Assembly (NCBI GenBank): GCA_047620505.1
Contig: JBLHKS010000091.1
Location: forward strand, 1 to 26,475
From: JBLHKS01 sp047620505
GTDB lineage: Bacteria; Verrucomicrobiota; Verrucomicrobiia; Verrucomicrobiales; DEV007
Length of the DNA: 26,475 nt
Direction: 5' to 3'
Shown: one piece after another, positions 1 to 7,994 of the stretch
Position numbering within the stretch: position 1 is the stretch's first letter
Layout: each line of letters starts with the position of its first letter
Program-made: the position numbers and the translations under genes
The notes under the pieces: model-generated
Databases searched by the model: none
What the model was told of the DNA's origin: nothing
The model's input: only the letters and a program-made list of their open reading frames with translations

Positions 1-130
1 TCGGCTTTTCGGGTCTCGCAGGCGGATCGTTGTAGTCGTCATTCGCCAGCGCGCGGGTGGCGAGCGCTCCGAAGCCGCAGGCGGCAGCGTTTTGAATCCA
101 ACGGCGTCTTGTGTGTTTGTCAGGGTTCAT
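1..130 (-). CDS. DUF1501 family protein, N-terminal part (runs out of window)
   Basis: Only the first 43 codons are present. They encode a twin-arginine-like leader: the residues TRRRWIQ at about 7-13 are followed by a small-residue, moderately hydrophobic stretch containing CGFGALA, then a polar segment. This resembles the leader of DUF1501 proteins, a sulfatase-like family exported by PVC bacteria. The ATG overlaps the TGA of the upstream DUF1549/DUF1553 gene as ATGA, so the two are probably translationally coupled. DUF1549/DUF1553 next to DUF1501 is a standard PVC gene pair, and this context carries much of the identification. Too little protein is visible to confirm the domain. It would be a Tat substrate, and a tatC gene lies in the same window. 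Confidence 0.75.
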   Translation of the reverse strand, partial: MNPDKHTRRRWIQNAAACGFGALATRALANDDYNDPPARPEKP

Positions 131-2694
131 CGGAGGAAACGGAATTCAGCAGTTTCAAAAAGCGCATGGAACAGCATTGTCCACGGCGCGGCGGTCTCGG
201 CCTCTTCTTCGTTAGGCTCGTCGTCAGCGCCGGCGTCATCGCCCATTTTCTGCTCATCAATGTCAGCCAACGCAGCCCGAGAAACATCGCGTCCGCTTTC
301 GAACGAATTTAAAAACTCAAGCGCCCAGGTCTCTTCCACTTTCGTCGGACGACGGCCTAACACGGTCAAAAACATCCGTCGCAATTTCTCATAATCGCTG
401 GTCCGGGTTTTCTGCTCAGCGATCGGGCTGGCGGCGGCTGAGGCGGCTTGGTAGACGAATTCGTTGTTCATCATGAACATCGCTTGAGTCGCCGAAGTCG
501 TGCTCGCGCGTTCCGGAGCACGGGTGCCGGGTTCGGGGCAATCGAAACTCGCGAGCATGCCTGGATTGCTGTCTACGATCGGTAGATAAATCGTGCGGAA
601 CGAACTCGAGAGCGGAAACTCCGTCGCGTCGACAAAAGTCGAAAGCGCGCCGTACTCGCCTCTCGCGAAAAACCGCTTCACCTTCTGAGCAGCTGCTGAT
701 TCTTCTGTGAGCACGCCCGCAGCGTAAACGAGGCTGTCTCGAAGTTCCTCGCCGGTCAGCTGACGGAGATTTCGCCGCCAGAAAAGCCGGTTATCCGGAT
801 CGGCCGCGAGGTTGGCAGGCGTCGGCGCGGCGTCGAGCTGATAAACGCGGCTTAGGACGATTTGGCGGACCAGGCGCTTCATCGACCAGTCGTTTACGAT
901 AAAATCACGCGCCAGAAAATCCAGCAATTCCGGATGCGTCGGCTCTTCGCCCTGGACGCCGAATTCATCCACCGTTCGAACGAGACCTTCGCCGAGGAGC
1001 TGCGCCCAAATCCGATTTACGAACACACGCGACGTCAGCGGCTGATCTTCGGCTAGCAGCCATTTCGCAAGCTCCAGACGTCCGCTTACGTCCTCAGGAA
1101 TCTGGTTGGGACCGCGATCAACCTGGATTTTTTCCGGAAACCCGCGTTCGACCGGATCGCCGAGTTTGTGAACGTTTCCGCGAATGTTCAGCCGCGCGTT
1201 TCCCGGCGCTTCCGCCTCCCACAACCCAATCGCCTCGTACTGCGTAAATCGAATCGCGTTCGGATCTAGATTCGCCACCTGATTCCGCTTTTGGCTGACC
1301 GCTGCCAGCGTCGTCTTCAGCCGTTCGGCGCGATCAGAATCGCCGTTCCCTTCCGCGCGCAACATCCTGGATTCCGTTCCGCGAACCAGGGTTTCCAAAC
1401 GCTTCAAATTCTCTTCCCGCTCTTGGGTTTCCAGCATGTCCAACGGAACGCGCACGGCGTCTTCGATCTTCATCGGAAGGAACATCGCGACCTTCTCAGG
1501 TTCGTCGTCATGCTTAAATCCGGTCAACGTCTGCGTGCTTCGGAAAATCCCAGCCAACGCGTAATAATCGTATTTCGAGATCGGATCAAACTTGTGATTG
1601 TGGCAGCGGGCGCAGGCGACGCTCAGGCCGAGAAACGTCCGAGTCGTCAGGTCGATCTGGCGATCAACCTGGTCCATGTGAAACTGCTCGATGTCCGGTT
1701 CATCCGGGCTTGCCGGGCCCATCGCGAGAAACCCGGTTGCGATCCTGGCTTCAAGCCGGCGAGCTGGATCGTTGATCGGCAAGAGGTCGCCAGCGATCTG
1801 CTCGGCGACGAATTGATTGAACGGCTTATCATCGTTGAAAGCTGCGATCACGTACTCGCGGAAGCGCCAGGCATTCTCAACTCCGGCGTCGTACCCGGCG
1901 AGATCGAGCCAGTGCCGCGCCCATTTTTCGCCGAACTGTTGTCGACTCATCAGATCGTCGACGACCGCTTCAAACGCCGCGAGCCGGCCTTGGTCTTTGG
2001 CGTCTTTGAGGAATCGCTCCGCTTCGCTCGCCGAGGGCGGAAGGCCGATCAGATCGTAGGTCACTCGGCGAAGCAGGACTTCGAGTCGAGCGTCTCCAAC
2101 CGGATTCAGGCCGGCACTTTCGTGTTTTGCGAGGATGAATTGATCAATGTCGCTCAGCGGCCAAGCGGAGTTGGTCACCTCCGGCGGGGCAGTCGCGAGG
2201 ACCGGCTCGAACGACCACGGCAACGGTTTTTCCGCCTTGGGCTCTTCCTCGACGACGACCGGATCCGGCGTAACGGCCATCTTCGGCTCAGGCGCGAGCG
2301 GCTTCGGCTCTGGCACTTCGATTTTCACCATTTCGATAATCTCGGGCGCTGGTTCCGGAGTCGGCAGCTGCTCAGTCGAAATCGGATCAACCGCGATCAC
2401 CGGGACATCCGAGTCGTCAGGCGGCTGCAGGAACTCGCGAATCAAAAAATACCCGAGCGCCGCAATCGCGATCGGCGCGCAAGCCGCGAGGAGCAGGCCG
2501 ACCGGAAACGACTTCCGTTTTCTGGGCCTGACGCGCGTTTTTCGCTGCTTTTTCTCCTTGCCCGTGACCTCAGAAAAACGTCTCGGCAATCGCTGAGTGA
2601 TTCGTCCAGCACGGCCGTCGACCGTCCGCGGAACTGCGAGGAATTCCTCCACCTCCGCATCAAAATCGACCTCCTGATTTTCGTTCGGATTCAT
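127..2694 (-). CDS. Membrane-anchored PSCyt2-type DUF1549/DUF1553 protein with cytosolic N-terminus
   Basis: 855 residues. Residues 1-63 are hydrophilic and end in a strongly basic stretch (about 46-62). One transmembrane helix (about 64-86) follows, then a Pro/Glu-rich linker (about 91-160). The DUF1549 region starts near residue 181 and contains a c-type haem motif CARCH at 361-365. DUF1553 follows (SRVFVNRIWAQLLGEGLV and later the NRLFWRR/LTGEELRDSL region). Positive-inside topology puts residues 1-63 in the cytoplasm and the cytochrome-like part outside. Family members usually start with a signal peptide and a PSCyt1 domain, so this N-terminus is unusual. The gene begins one base after the stop of an ECF-like sigma gene and overlaps the DUF1501 gene by ATGA. 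The cytosolic segment could bind the sigma factor as an anti-sigma, which is inference. The family's biochemical role is not well established. Confidence 0.9.
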   Translation of the reverse strand: MNPNENQEVDFDAEVEEFLAVPRTVDGRAGRITQRLPRRFSEVTGKEKKQRKTRVRPRKRKSFPVGLLLAACAPIAIAALGYFLIREFLQPPDDSDVPVIAVDPISTEQLPTPEPAPEIIEMVKIEVPEPKPLAPEPKMAVTPDPVVVEEEPKAEKPLPWSFEPVLATAPPEVTNSAWPLSDIDQFILAKHESAGLNPVGDARLEVLLRRVTYDLIGLPPSASEAERFLKDAKDQGRLAAFEAVVDDLMSRQQFGEKWARHWLDLAGYDAGVENAWRFREYVIAAFNDDKPFNQFVAEQIAGDLLPINDPARRLEARIATGFLAMGPASPDEPDIEQFHMDQVDRQIDLTTRTFLGLSVACARCHNHKFDPISKYDYYALAGIFRSTQTLTGFKHDDEPEKVAMFLPMKIEDAVRVPLDMLETQEREENLKRLETLVRGTESRMLRAEGNGDSDRAERLKTTLAAVSQKRNQVANLDPNAIRFTQYEAIGLWEAEAPGNARLNIRGNVHKLGDPVERGFPEKIQVDRGPNQIPEDVSGRLELAKWLLAEDQPLTSRVFVNRIWAQLLGEGLVRTVDEFGVQGEEPTHPELLDFLARDFIVNDWSMKRLVRQIVLSRVYQLDAAPTPANLAADPDNRLFWRRNLRQLTGEELRDSLVYAAGVLTEESAAAQKVKRFFARGEYGALSTFVDATEFPLSSSFRTIYLPIVDSNPGMLASFDCPEPGTRAPERASTTSATQAMFMMNNEFVYQAASAAASPIAEQKTRTSDYEKLRRMFLTVLGRRPTKVEETWALEFLNSFESGRDVSRAALADIDEQKMGDDAGADDEPNEEEAETAAPWTMLFHALFETAEFRFLR

Positions 2695-2695
2695 C

Positions 2696-3328
2696 TCAGT
2701 TTTGCGGTTTGAGGCGGCGAAGAACCGGGTCGCCAGCGAGCTTTCGGCGGAGTTCCTGGAGCGAACGTTTCAGGGTTGCGTGACAGGGCGGAGTCAGGCC
2801 GCGTTCGCGCATCAAATCTGGAAAATCCGCCAGGTAAACGCGGTCCGGCAGCGCATCGCTGATGATCGCGAGCAGACCGCGCTGATGAACCGAGCGCAGC
2901 GTGTCGCAAATTCCGTGAAGCCGCTCACGCATCTCGTTGACCGTGACCAAATCCAGCAGCTGCTGGGTCGGCGTCGTCGTCGCTTTCGGATGTTCGACGG
3001 CCGGATCATCCAGGGGGATCATCTCCGCTCCGCCGCCCCGCCGCTGCGCGCTGCTTTTGCGAAGCCCGTCGATCAGCCGCCGATTCGCGACGAAGAAGAG
3101 CTGATTGCGAAGCGGCCGATTCGGGTCGGGCAGATCGGTGCGTTTTTCGAAGAGTTGGAGAAAAGCGTCGGTCACGGCTGAAGCGATTTCGTCATCCGCC
3201 GCAGTTGGATAGCGGCTCGCAAGGAACTGGACGGCCGGCAACCGGTAGCGCTGCCAGAGCAGCTCAAAACCGGCGTCCGCGTCGCCTGATCGGATCAAAT
3301 TTTGGATATCGTCGTCAGGTTCGATCAT
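2696..3328 (-). CDS. ECF-like RNA polymerase sigma factor
   Basis: 210 residues, a normal size for an ECF sigma. The region-2-like part covers about residues 8-95 (a helix with ELLWQRYRLPAVQFLASRY, then DEIASAVTDAFLQLFEKR, then NQLFFVANRRLIDGLRK, the last resembling the DNA-melting helix). A linker follows, then a divergent region-4-like end (about 150-205) with an ATLKRSLQELRRKL recognition-helix-like segment. Region 4 is poorly conserved, so promoter specificity cannot be guessed. It is first in an operon with a transmembrane DUF1549/DUF1553 protein (TGA-G-ATG, one-base gap) and DUF1501. In PVC bacteria ECF sigma genes are often linked to such genes. The start has AAGG almost touching the ATG, so the ribosome-binding context is weak. 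It is divergent from the rhomboid-like gene across 117 bp. Confidence 0.8.
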   Translation of the reverse strand: MIEPDDDIQNLIRSGDADAGFELLWQRYRLPAVQFLASRYPTAADDEIASAVTDAFLQLFEKRTDLPDPNRPLRNQLFFVANRRLIDGLRKSSAQRRGGGAEMIPLDDPAVEHPKATTTPTQQLLDLVTVNEMRERLHGICDTLRSVHQRGLLAIISDALPDRVYLADFPDLMRERGLTPPCHATLKRSLQELRRKLAGDPVLRRLKPQN

Positions 3329-3445
3329 CCTTGCGTTGGCTGATACATCGCGGAAGCGAGGCGTCCGGGATCAATCAATCGTAGTTTTTTTCGAACCAAT
3401 TGACAACACCCAAGCGCGCGGGTTCCCTGGGCCCGATCCGTCCGC

Positions 3446-4369
3446 ATGCAATTTCGACATCCGCTCCACCCTTGGGCCATTTCGCTGGAGAACAAATTCG
3501 GCAAACTCGCGTTTCCCCATTCTGTCCGGTTTCTCGCCCTGTTTCAGCTGGGCGTCTTCTGCATGTCCGCCCTCTTCCCGGGCTACGAGAGCCTCTTGAG
3601 CCTCGATGCGGCAGCCGTCAAAGGGGAGTTTGAGCTCTGGCGACTGGTCACCTTCATGTTTCTGTTCCCACCCGGGACGCGACCGCTTTTCGTCATCTTC
3701 ACGATCATAATTCTGATGATGATCAGTGAAGGGCTGGAGCGAGCCTGGGGTGCCTTCCGGCTCAATCTTTTTATCTTCGGAATCTGGCTGAGCATGCTCA
3801 CAGCCGTTTTCGTCCTGCCTTGGCTTTTCCCGGGCATCCAAAGCACCGTTTTAGCACTCTACTTAGGCTACATGGCCCCGGCGATTCTGAACGCCGCTCT
3901 GTTCTGCTCCTTCGCCTGCAATTATCCAGAACACGAAATCCGGCTCTTCCTCGTGATTCCCGTCAAGATGAAGTGGGTCGGTTTGTTGGTTGGATTCATG
4001 CTCGTAGGAAGAATGGTCGTGCTAGGCTCCGATATTGGCCAGTACGCTGCCTCTTCCGAAGGATCTTCCGTGGCCGGAGAAGCCGGCGATCCAGCGGGTG
4101 GTCAGTTTACGGGCAGCATCGCCGGGCTCGCCTTTCTCTCCGTCTCCGTCATCCCTTTTCTGCTCGTCTTTCTCCCGAATTTCATCTGGTGGCTGCGTCA
4201 TCGGCAGAAAACCGCCGCCAGAAAAGCCAAATTTAATGCGACTCAGCTGAAGGAAGACGAAGCCTTTCACACCTGCGCCAAATGCGGCATCAGCGATATC
4301 GAAGACCCGGAATTGGACTTCTTTATCGAAGATGATGACGAAGAGTATTGCGAAAAGTGTCTTCGGTGA
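3446..4369 (+). CDS. Rhomboid-like membrane protein with C-terminal zinc ribbon
   Basis: 307 residues with about six hydrophobic helices. The rhomboid-fold signature is visible in the first half: ELWRLVTFMFLF, then a helix, then SEGLERAWGAFRLN, matching the family's 'WR..T..F' and 'G..LE...G..R' positions. I find no GxSG catalytic serine motif and no suitably placed histidine, so it is probably a non-proteolytic pseudorhomboid or derlin-like member. After the last helix (WWLRHRQK) the cytosolic tail ends in CAKC, 21 residues, CEKC, which is a treble-clef or zinc-ribbon-like metal site flanked by an acidic stretch. No good Shine-Dalgarno precedes the ATG. TTGACA at 3400-3405 could be a -35 element, but I see no matching -10. 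Function unknown. Confidence 0.75.
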   Translation: MQFRHPLHPWAISLENKFGKLAFPHSVRFLALFQLGVFCMSALFPGYESLLSLDAAAVKGEFELWRLVTFMFLFPPGTRPLFVIFTIIILMMISEGLERAWGAFRLNLFIFGIWLSMLTAVFVLPWLFPGIQSTVLALYLGYMAPAILNAALFCSFACNYPEHEIRLFLVIPVKMKWVGLLVGFMLVGRMVVLGSDIGQYAASSEGSSVAGEAGDPAGGQFTGSIAGLAFLSVSVIPFLLVFLPNFIWWLRHRQKTAARKAKFNATQLKEDEAFHTCAKCGISDIEDPELDFFIEDDDEEYCEKCLR

Positions 4370-4370
4370 G

Positions 4371-4456
4371 GGACGGTAGACTGTGGATTGTGGACCGTGG
4401 ATTGTGATAGAAAAACCATCCTCTACCGTCCACCATCCACCGTCCATTCCCCCCAA
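4371..4456 (+). repeat. Inverted arrays of a GTGGA heptad repeat between two genes
   Basis: The spacer after the rhomboid-like stop holds a period-7 array on the plus strand (units CTGTGGA, TTGTGGA, CCGTGGA, TTGTGAT, about 4381-4408). A complementary-sense array follows (units CCGTCCA, CCATCCA, CCGTCCA, about 4426-4446). The outer arms 4372-4380 (GACGGTAGA) and 4422-4430 (TCTACCGTC) are perfect inverted repeats, so the spacer can fold into a long hairpin. It ends just before the start codon at 4460. Confidence 0.7.
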
Positions 4457-4459
4457 TCC

Positions 4460-6781
4460 ATGAAGCTCTTCGCCACCTTGATGTTCTCCTCAGCCCTTGT
4501 CGCCGCTAACGCCTTCGACGAACAAAAACTCGAAGCGCTCGACAAAACGATTGAGACCGCGATTGCGGATGGTCGGATCCCGGGAGCTGTGCTGAGGATC
4601 GAGGCCAAGGGCCGAGTCCACGAACGCGTCTACGGAAACCGCGTTGCCGAACCGAAGGCCGCTCAAATGAAGGTGGACACGGTTTTCGACGCGGCTTCGC
4701 TCACCAAAATCGTCGCAACCGCACCTTCGATTCTGCTGTTGTTAGAGCGCGGTGATCTGAAGCTGGAGCAGACGGTGACGAGCGTGATTCCCGAGTTCAA
4801 AGGCCATGGAAAGGAAAAAATCACGATCCAGCAGCTGCTGACGCACACCTCCGGCCTGTTGTCCGGAATTCCCAAGACTGAACTGCCCGGCGAAGGCTAC
4901 GAAACGAATCTGAAGTGGGTTTACCAATGCAAACCCAAGACCTCAGCCGACTCGAAGATGATCTACAGCGATCTGAATTTTCTGCTGCTCGGCGAGATCG
5001 TCCACCGCGTCACGGGCGAAAATCTCGACGTCTTCGCGAAGCGCGAAATCTGGGAGCCGCTCGGAATGAAGGAGACGACTTACAAACCTGGAAAGTCGCT
5101 CCACAGCCGGATCGCGCCGACGGAAAAACTGGACGGCGCGTTTCTCCACGGCGTGGTGCACGATCCGACCTGCCGGAGAATGGGCGGCGTCAGCGGAAAT
5201 GCCGGGATGTTCACCACGGCGGCCGATCTCGCGCGCTTCGCCCGGATGATTTTGGAAAAGGGCGAGTTCGGCGAGGACGATCGGCTTTTTGAAGCGGACG
5301 CGATCAAACTGAGCACCGGCAACCGGATCAAGCGCGGCGTCGAAGGCGGCGAGCGCGGATTGGGTTGGGACATCGACACCTGGCTGTCCGAATCGCCCCG
5401 CGGCAAGCATTTCGCCAAAGGAAAATCCTTCGGCCACACCGGTTATACGGGCTGCTTCGTCTGGATCGACCCGACCCACGATATGTTCGTGATTTTGATG
5501 AGCAGCCGGCTCCATCCGGATGGCGGAGACGTCCGGAAATTGCGTTTCGACGTGGCGACCCTGGCTGCCGAGGCTTCGAAAGGGCTTAAGCCGAAGCTCG
5601 CCCCAAAATCAGCTGCGATTGTTTCGCCGCCACCCGCGTTCTTGATGGCACCGAGATTGGCGGTTCTGAATGGAATCGATTCTCTCGCCGCAAATGACTT
5701 CAAGGCGCTGGCCGGGCTCAAAGTCGGCTTGATCACGAATCACACCGGCGTTTCACGAACAGGGGAGACGACAATCGATCTCCTTCACGAATCTCCAAAC
5801 GTGCAGCTGCTGACGCTTTTCGGCCCCGAGCACGGAATCCGCGGCGAGCTCGATCAAGCCGAAATCAAAGACGGCAAGGACGACAAAACCGGCTTGCCGA
5901 TTTACAGCCTCTACGGCGATTCGAAGAAACCGAACGCGGCTCATTTGAAGGGGCTCGATGCGCTCGTTTTCGACATTCAAGACATCGGCTGCCGGTTTTA
6001 CACCTACATTTCGACGATGCGCCTCGCAATGGAAGCCGCCGCCGAGAGCGACCTGCAGTTCATCGTGCTCGACCGCGTGAACCCTATCGGCGGCGAGGTG
6101 GTCGACGGGCCGGTTCGCACGGCCAAGCAGAAATTCACGAGTCCACATCCGATCGCGATTCAACACGGAATGACTGTCGGCGAGTTGGCCCGAATGTTCC
6201 GCGCGGAGCTCGAAATCGGCGTCGATCTCAAGGTCATCGAAGTCGAAAACTGGAAGCGCTCGATGCGTTTCGACGACACCGGCCTGAAGTGGATCAACCC
6301 GTCGCCGAACATGCGCAGCCTCGAAGCCGCCGTGCTTTATCCTGGAATCGGGTTGCTCGAATTCACGGAACTTTCCGTCGGTCGCGGAACGAAAACACCG
6401 TTCGAGCACATCGGCGCGCCCTACATTGATTCGCAGCAGCTGCTGGCCGCGCTCGAGGCGGAAAAACTGGCCGGAATCCGTTTCAAGGCCGCGAGCTACA
6501 CCCCGAACGCGAGCGTCTTCGAAGGGCAGAAATGTGCGGGTGTGAGTTTCCGAATTACGGACTGGGACTCGGTCCGGCCGATCGATACCGGGCTTACAAT
6601 CGCGAAGTATCTGGCTCGAACGCGCGAGGGCTACGACATTGAGGATTTCGACGTCCTGCTCAATCATCCTGCGACGTTGGCGGCCGTCAAAGCGCAGAAA
6701 TCGAACGATGAAATCCGGGAAATCTGGGCGGCGGAAGCGGCTGAGTTTCGCGAGCGGCGGGCGCGGTTTTTGCTTTACTGA
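4460..6781 (+). CDS. Fused serine beta-lactamase-like hydrolase and NamZ (DUF1343) exo-muramidase
   Basis: 773 residues from the ATG at 4460, which gives a clean signal peptide (MKLFATLMFSSALVAANA). The in-frame ATG at 4388 lies in the heptad-repeat spacer and was not chosen. The N-terminal half (about 20-375) is a class-C beta-lactamase/penicillin-binding-like hydrolase: SLTK at 80-83 with nucleophile Ser80, YSD at 169-171, and HTG at 326-328 in place of KTG. The C-terminal half (about 405-773) matches DUF1343/NamZ: VGLITNHTGVSRTG near 422-435, FGPEHGIRGE near 454-463 and FDIQDIGCRFYTY near 504-516. NamZ enzymes release terminal MurNAc from peptidoglycan fragments. The fusion would pair a peptide- or ester-acting serine hydrolase with a muramidase for envelope recycling or scavenging (inference). 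The stop is immediately adjacent to that of the convergent gene. Confidence 0.9.
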   Translation: MKLFATLMFSSALVAANAFDEQKLEALDKTIETAIADGRIPGAVLRIEAKGRVHERVYGNRVAEPKAAQMKVDTVFDAASLTKIVATAPSILLLLERGDLKLEQTVTSVIPEFKGHGKEKITIQQLLTHTSGLLSGIPKTELPGEGYETNLKWVYQCKPKTSADSKMIYSDLNFLLLGEIVHRVTGENLDVFAKREIWEPLGMKETTYKPGKSLHSRIAPTEKLDGAFLHGVVHDPTCRRMGGVSGNAGMFTTAADLARFARMILEKGEFGEDDRLFEADAIKLSTGNRIKRGVEGGERGLGWDIDTWLSESPRGKHFAKGKSFGHTGYTGCFVWIDPTHDMFVILMSSRLHPDGGDVRKLRFDVATLAAEASKGLKPKLAPKSAAIVSPPPAFLMAPRLAVLNGIDSLAANDFKALAGLKVGLITNHTGVSRTGETTIDLLHESPNVQLLTLFGPEHGIRGELDQAEIKDGKDDKTGLPIYSLYGDSKKPNAAHLKGLDALVFDIQDIGCRFYTYISTMRLAMEAAAESDLQFIVLDRVNPIGGEVVDGPVRTAKQKFTSPHPIAIQHGMTVGELARMFRAELEIGVDLKVIEVENWKRSMRFDDTGLKWINPSPNMRSLEAAVLYPGIGLLEFTELSVGRGTKTPFEHIGAPYIDSQQLLAALEAEKLAGIRFKAASYTPNASVFEGQKCAGVSFRITDWDSVRPIDTGLTIAKYLARTREGYDIEDFDVLLNHPATLAAVKAQKSNDEIREIWAAEAAEFRERRARFLLY

Positions 6782-7288
6782 TCAAGCAGCCTGGCTGCCG
6801 AGTTCCTCCTTCGCTCGATCGTAAGCCGCGCGAATCGCCGCCTGATCTTCGAGATTCCGAAGCTTGCGCAACGCCCTTCGGAAGAGCCGATCAACTTTTG
6901 CGCGATCCGGGCTGACTTTCGCGGTCATGAGGATCGCCTGCTCCCAGGTTTCAGCGACGTACGGATGAAATTTCATCACCCGCAGATATTCTTCGAGCGC
7001 CTCCTCGAAACGCCCTTCCTTCACGTAAAACTGGGCCAGACGGAGATCCAACGGCGGCTTTCCGCCCTCCCCGGCACCGGTCCCGAAAAACGCGTCCACC
7101 ATCCAAGTAAACGGCCAGAGCAATTCCTTGAGCAGCAGCCCCGTGGCGACGATGAAGAGAGCGAGCGAGGCAATGAACGCGATCGGTGGCCGAGGCGGGA
7201 AGGCCAGCCAGATTCCAAATGCAATCAGGGCGAGAGCGAAAGTCCGCCTCAGCAGTTGCCGAGTTTGGCTCTTGGGAAAATCAGTCAT
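6782..7288 (-). CDS. TPR-like membrane protein of unknown function
   Basis: 168 residues. Two hydrophobic helices (about 15-30 and 36-58) are followed by a soluble C-terminal part with a TPR-like helix pair (DLRLAQFYVKEGRFEEALEE, then AETWEQAILMTAKVSPDRAK) and a further basic helical stretch rich in Arg, Lys and Ala. It looks like an inner-membrane protein displaying a small tetratricopeptide module for protein-protein contacts. No specific family is recognised. Its TGA (TCA at 6782-6784) abuts the TGA of the convergent hydrolase at 6779-6781, forming TGATCA with no intergenic base. It is divergent from ribA across 89 bp. Confidence 0.75.
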   Translation of the reverse strand: MTDFPKSQTRQLLRRTFALALIAFGIWLAFPPRPPIAFIASLALFIVATGLLLKELLWPFTWMVDAFFGTGAGEGGKPPLDLRLAQFYVKEGRFEEALEEYLRVMKFHPYVAETWEQAILMTAKVSPDRAKVDRLFRRALRKLRNLEDQAAIRAAYDRAKEELGSQAA

Positions 7289-7377
7289 TTCGTGAGGAAT
7301 TTTCGCGCGCTTGCGTTCCCTGATGTATAGAAGCTCAGCCGAATGGCGTCCAATCCGAATCCGTAGACCTATTTTCT

Positions 7378-7980
7378 GTGAAAGTTGACGAATACGCTCG
7401 CTGCAAACTCCCTACCCGGTATGGGGAGTTCGACGTCCGGGTTTATCGCGAAGGTGACCGCGACGAGGCGCTCACATTCGCGATCGGCGATGACTTCACG
7501 GCCGACGAAAATGTTTTCGTCCGCGTTCACTCGGAGTGTTTCACCGGCGAGGTGCTTGGCTCGCTCAAATGCGATTGCCAAAAGCAGCTCGACCTCGCTA
7601 TGGAGCGAATCGCAAAGGAAGGACGCGGCCTCGTCGTCTATCTTCGCCAGGAAGGGCGGGGGATTGGCCTCGGCAACAAAATCCGGGCGTATGCGGAGCA
7701 GGCCAAAGGCGCGGACACGGTTGAAGCGAACCACATCCTCGGTTTCCCAACGGATCTGCGCGATTTTGGCAACGCGGCAGATATTTTGAAGTCACTCGGG
7801 ATTCATCGGATCGATCTGAACACGAACAATCCGCGGAAAATCGAAGCGATGGAAGAAGCGGGTTTGATCGTGAACTCGATCGCTCCTTCCCTGACGGCGC
7901 CGACTGACCACAACAAAGATTACCTCGAAACCAAGGCTCGCGTTCTCGGGCACTTGAATTTGCAGAAAGCGACCTCCTGA
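7378..7980 (+). CDS. ribA: GTP cyclohydrolase II
   Basis: 200 residues, the usual length for stand-alone RibA. It converts GTP to 2,5-diamino-6-ribosylamino-pyrimidinone 5'-phosphate plus formate and pyrophosphate, the first step of riboflavin synthesis, in the cytosol. The zinc ligands are present as Cys54, Cys65 and Cys67 (VHSECFTGE...LKCDC). The GTP-binding and catalytic block RQEGRGIGLGNKIRAY is at 90-105, followed by DTVEANHILGF and the C-terminal TNNPRKIEAMEEAGL. The start is GTG at 7378, because an upstream ATG in the leader hits a stop within a few codons. No other riboflavin gene and no FMN riboswitch is seen nearby. A perfect hairpin covers the stop. Confidence 0.96.
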   Translation: MKVDEYARCKLPTRYGEFDVRVYREGDRDEALTFAIGDDFTADENVFVRVHSECFTGEVLGSLKCDCQKQLDLAMERIAKEGRGLVVYLRQEGRGIGLGNKIRAYAEQAKGADTVEANHILGFPTDLRDFGNAADILKSLGIHRIDLNTNNPRKIEAMEEAGLIVNSIAPSLTAPTDHNKDYLETKARVLGHLNLQKATS

Positions 7981-7994
7981 ACTGCTTCAGGAGG
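7973..7994. terminator. Bidirectional hairpin overlapping two convergent stop codons
   Basis: CCTCCTGAA (7973-7981), loop CTGC, TTCAGGAGG (7986-7994) is a perfect 9-bp stem. The plus-strand ribA TGA (7978-7980) is in the left arm, and the minus-strand TGA of the BFN gene (7987-7989) is in the right arm. No T-tract follows on either side, so intrinsic termination is plausible but unproven. Confidence 0.55.

Noticed and set aside
1291..2712. 473-codon open frame on the plus strand
   Set aside because: It is antisense to the DUF1549/DUF1553 gene, with Arg-rich, low-meaning sequence and no recognisable domain. This is a GC-driven shadow frame.
3400..3405. TTGACA as a promoter -35 element for the rhomboid-like gene
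   Set aside because: No acceptable -10 hexamer occurs 16-18 bases downstream, where the sequence is GC-rich.
4388..4459. Upstream ATG extension of the beta-lactamase/NamZ gene
   Set aside because: The added 24 residues come from the heptad-repeat spacer, and would hide the signal peptide that starts at 4460.
6779..6784. Back-to-back stops TGATCA considered as a regulatory palindrome
   Set aside because: Two TGA stops on opposite strands automatically make TGATCA when they abut, so no extra signal is needed.
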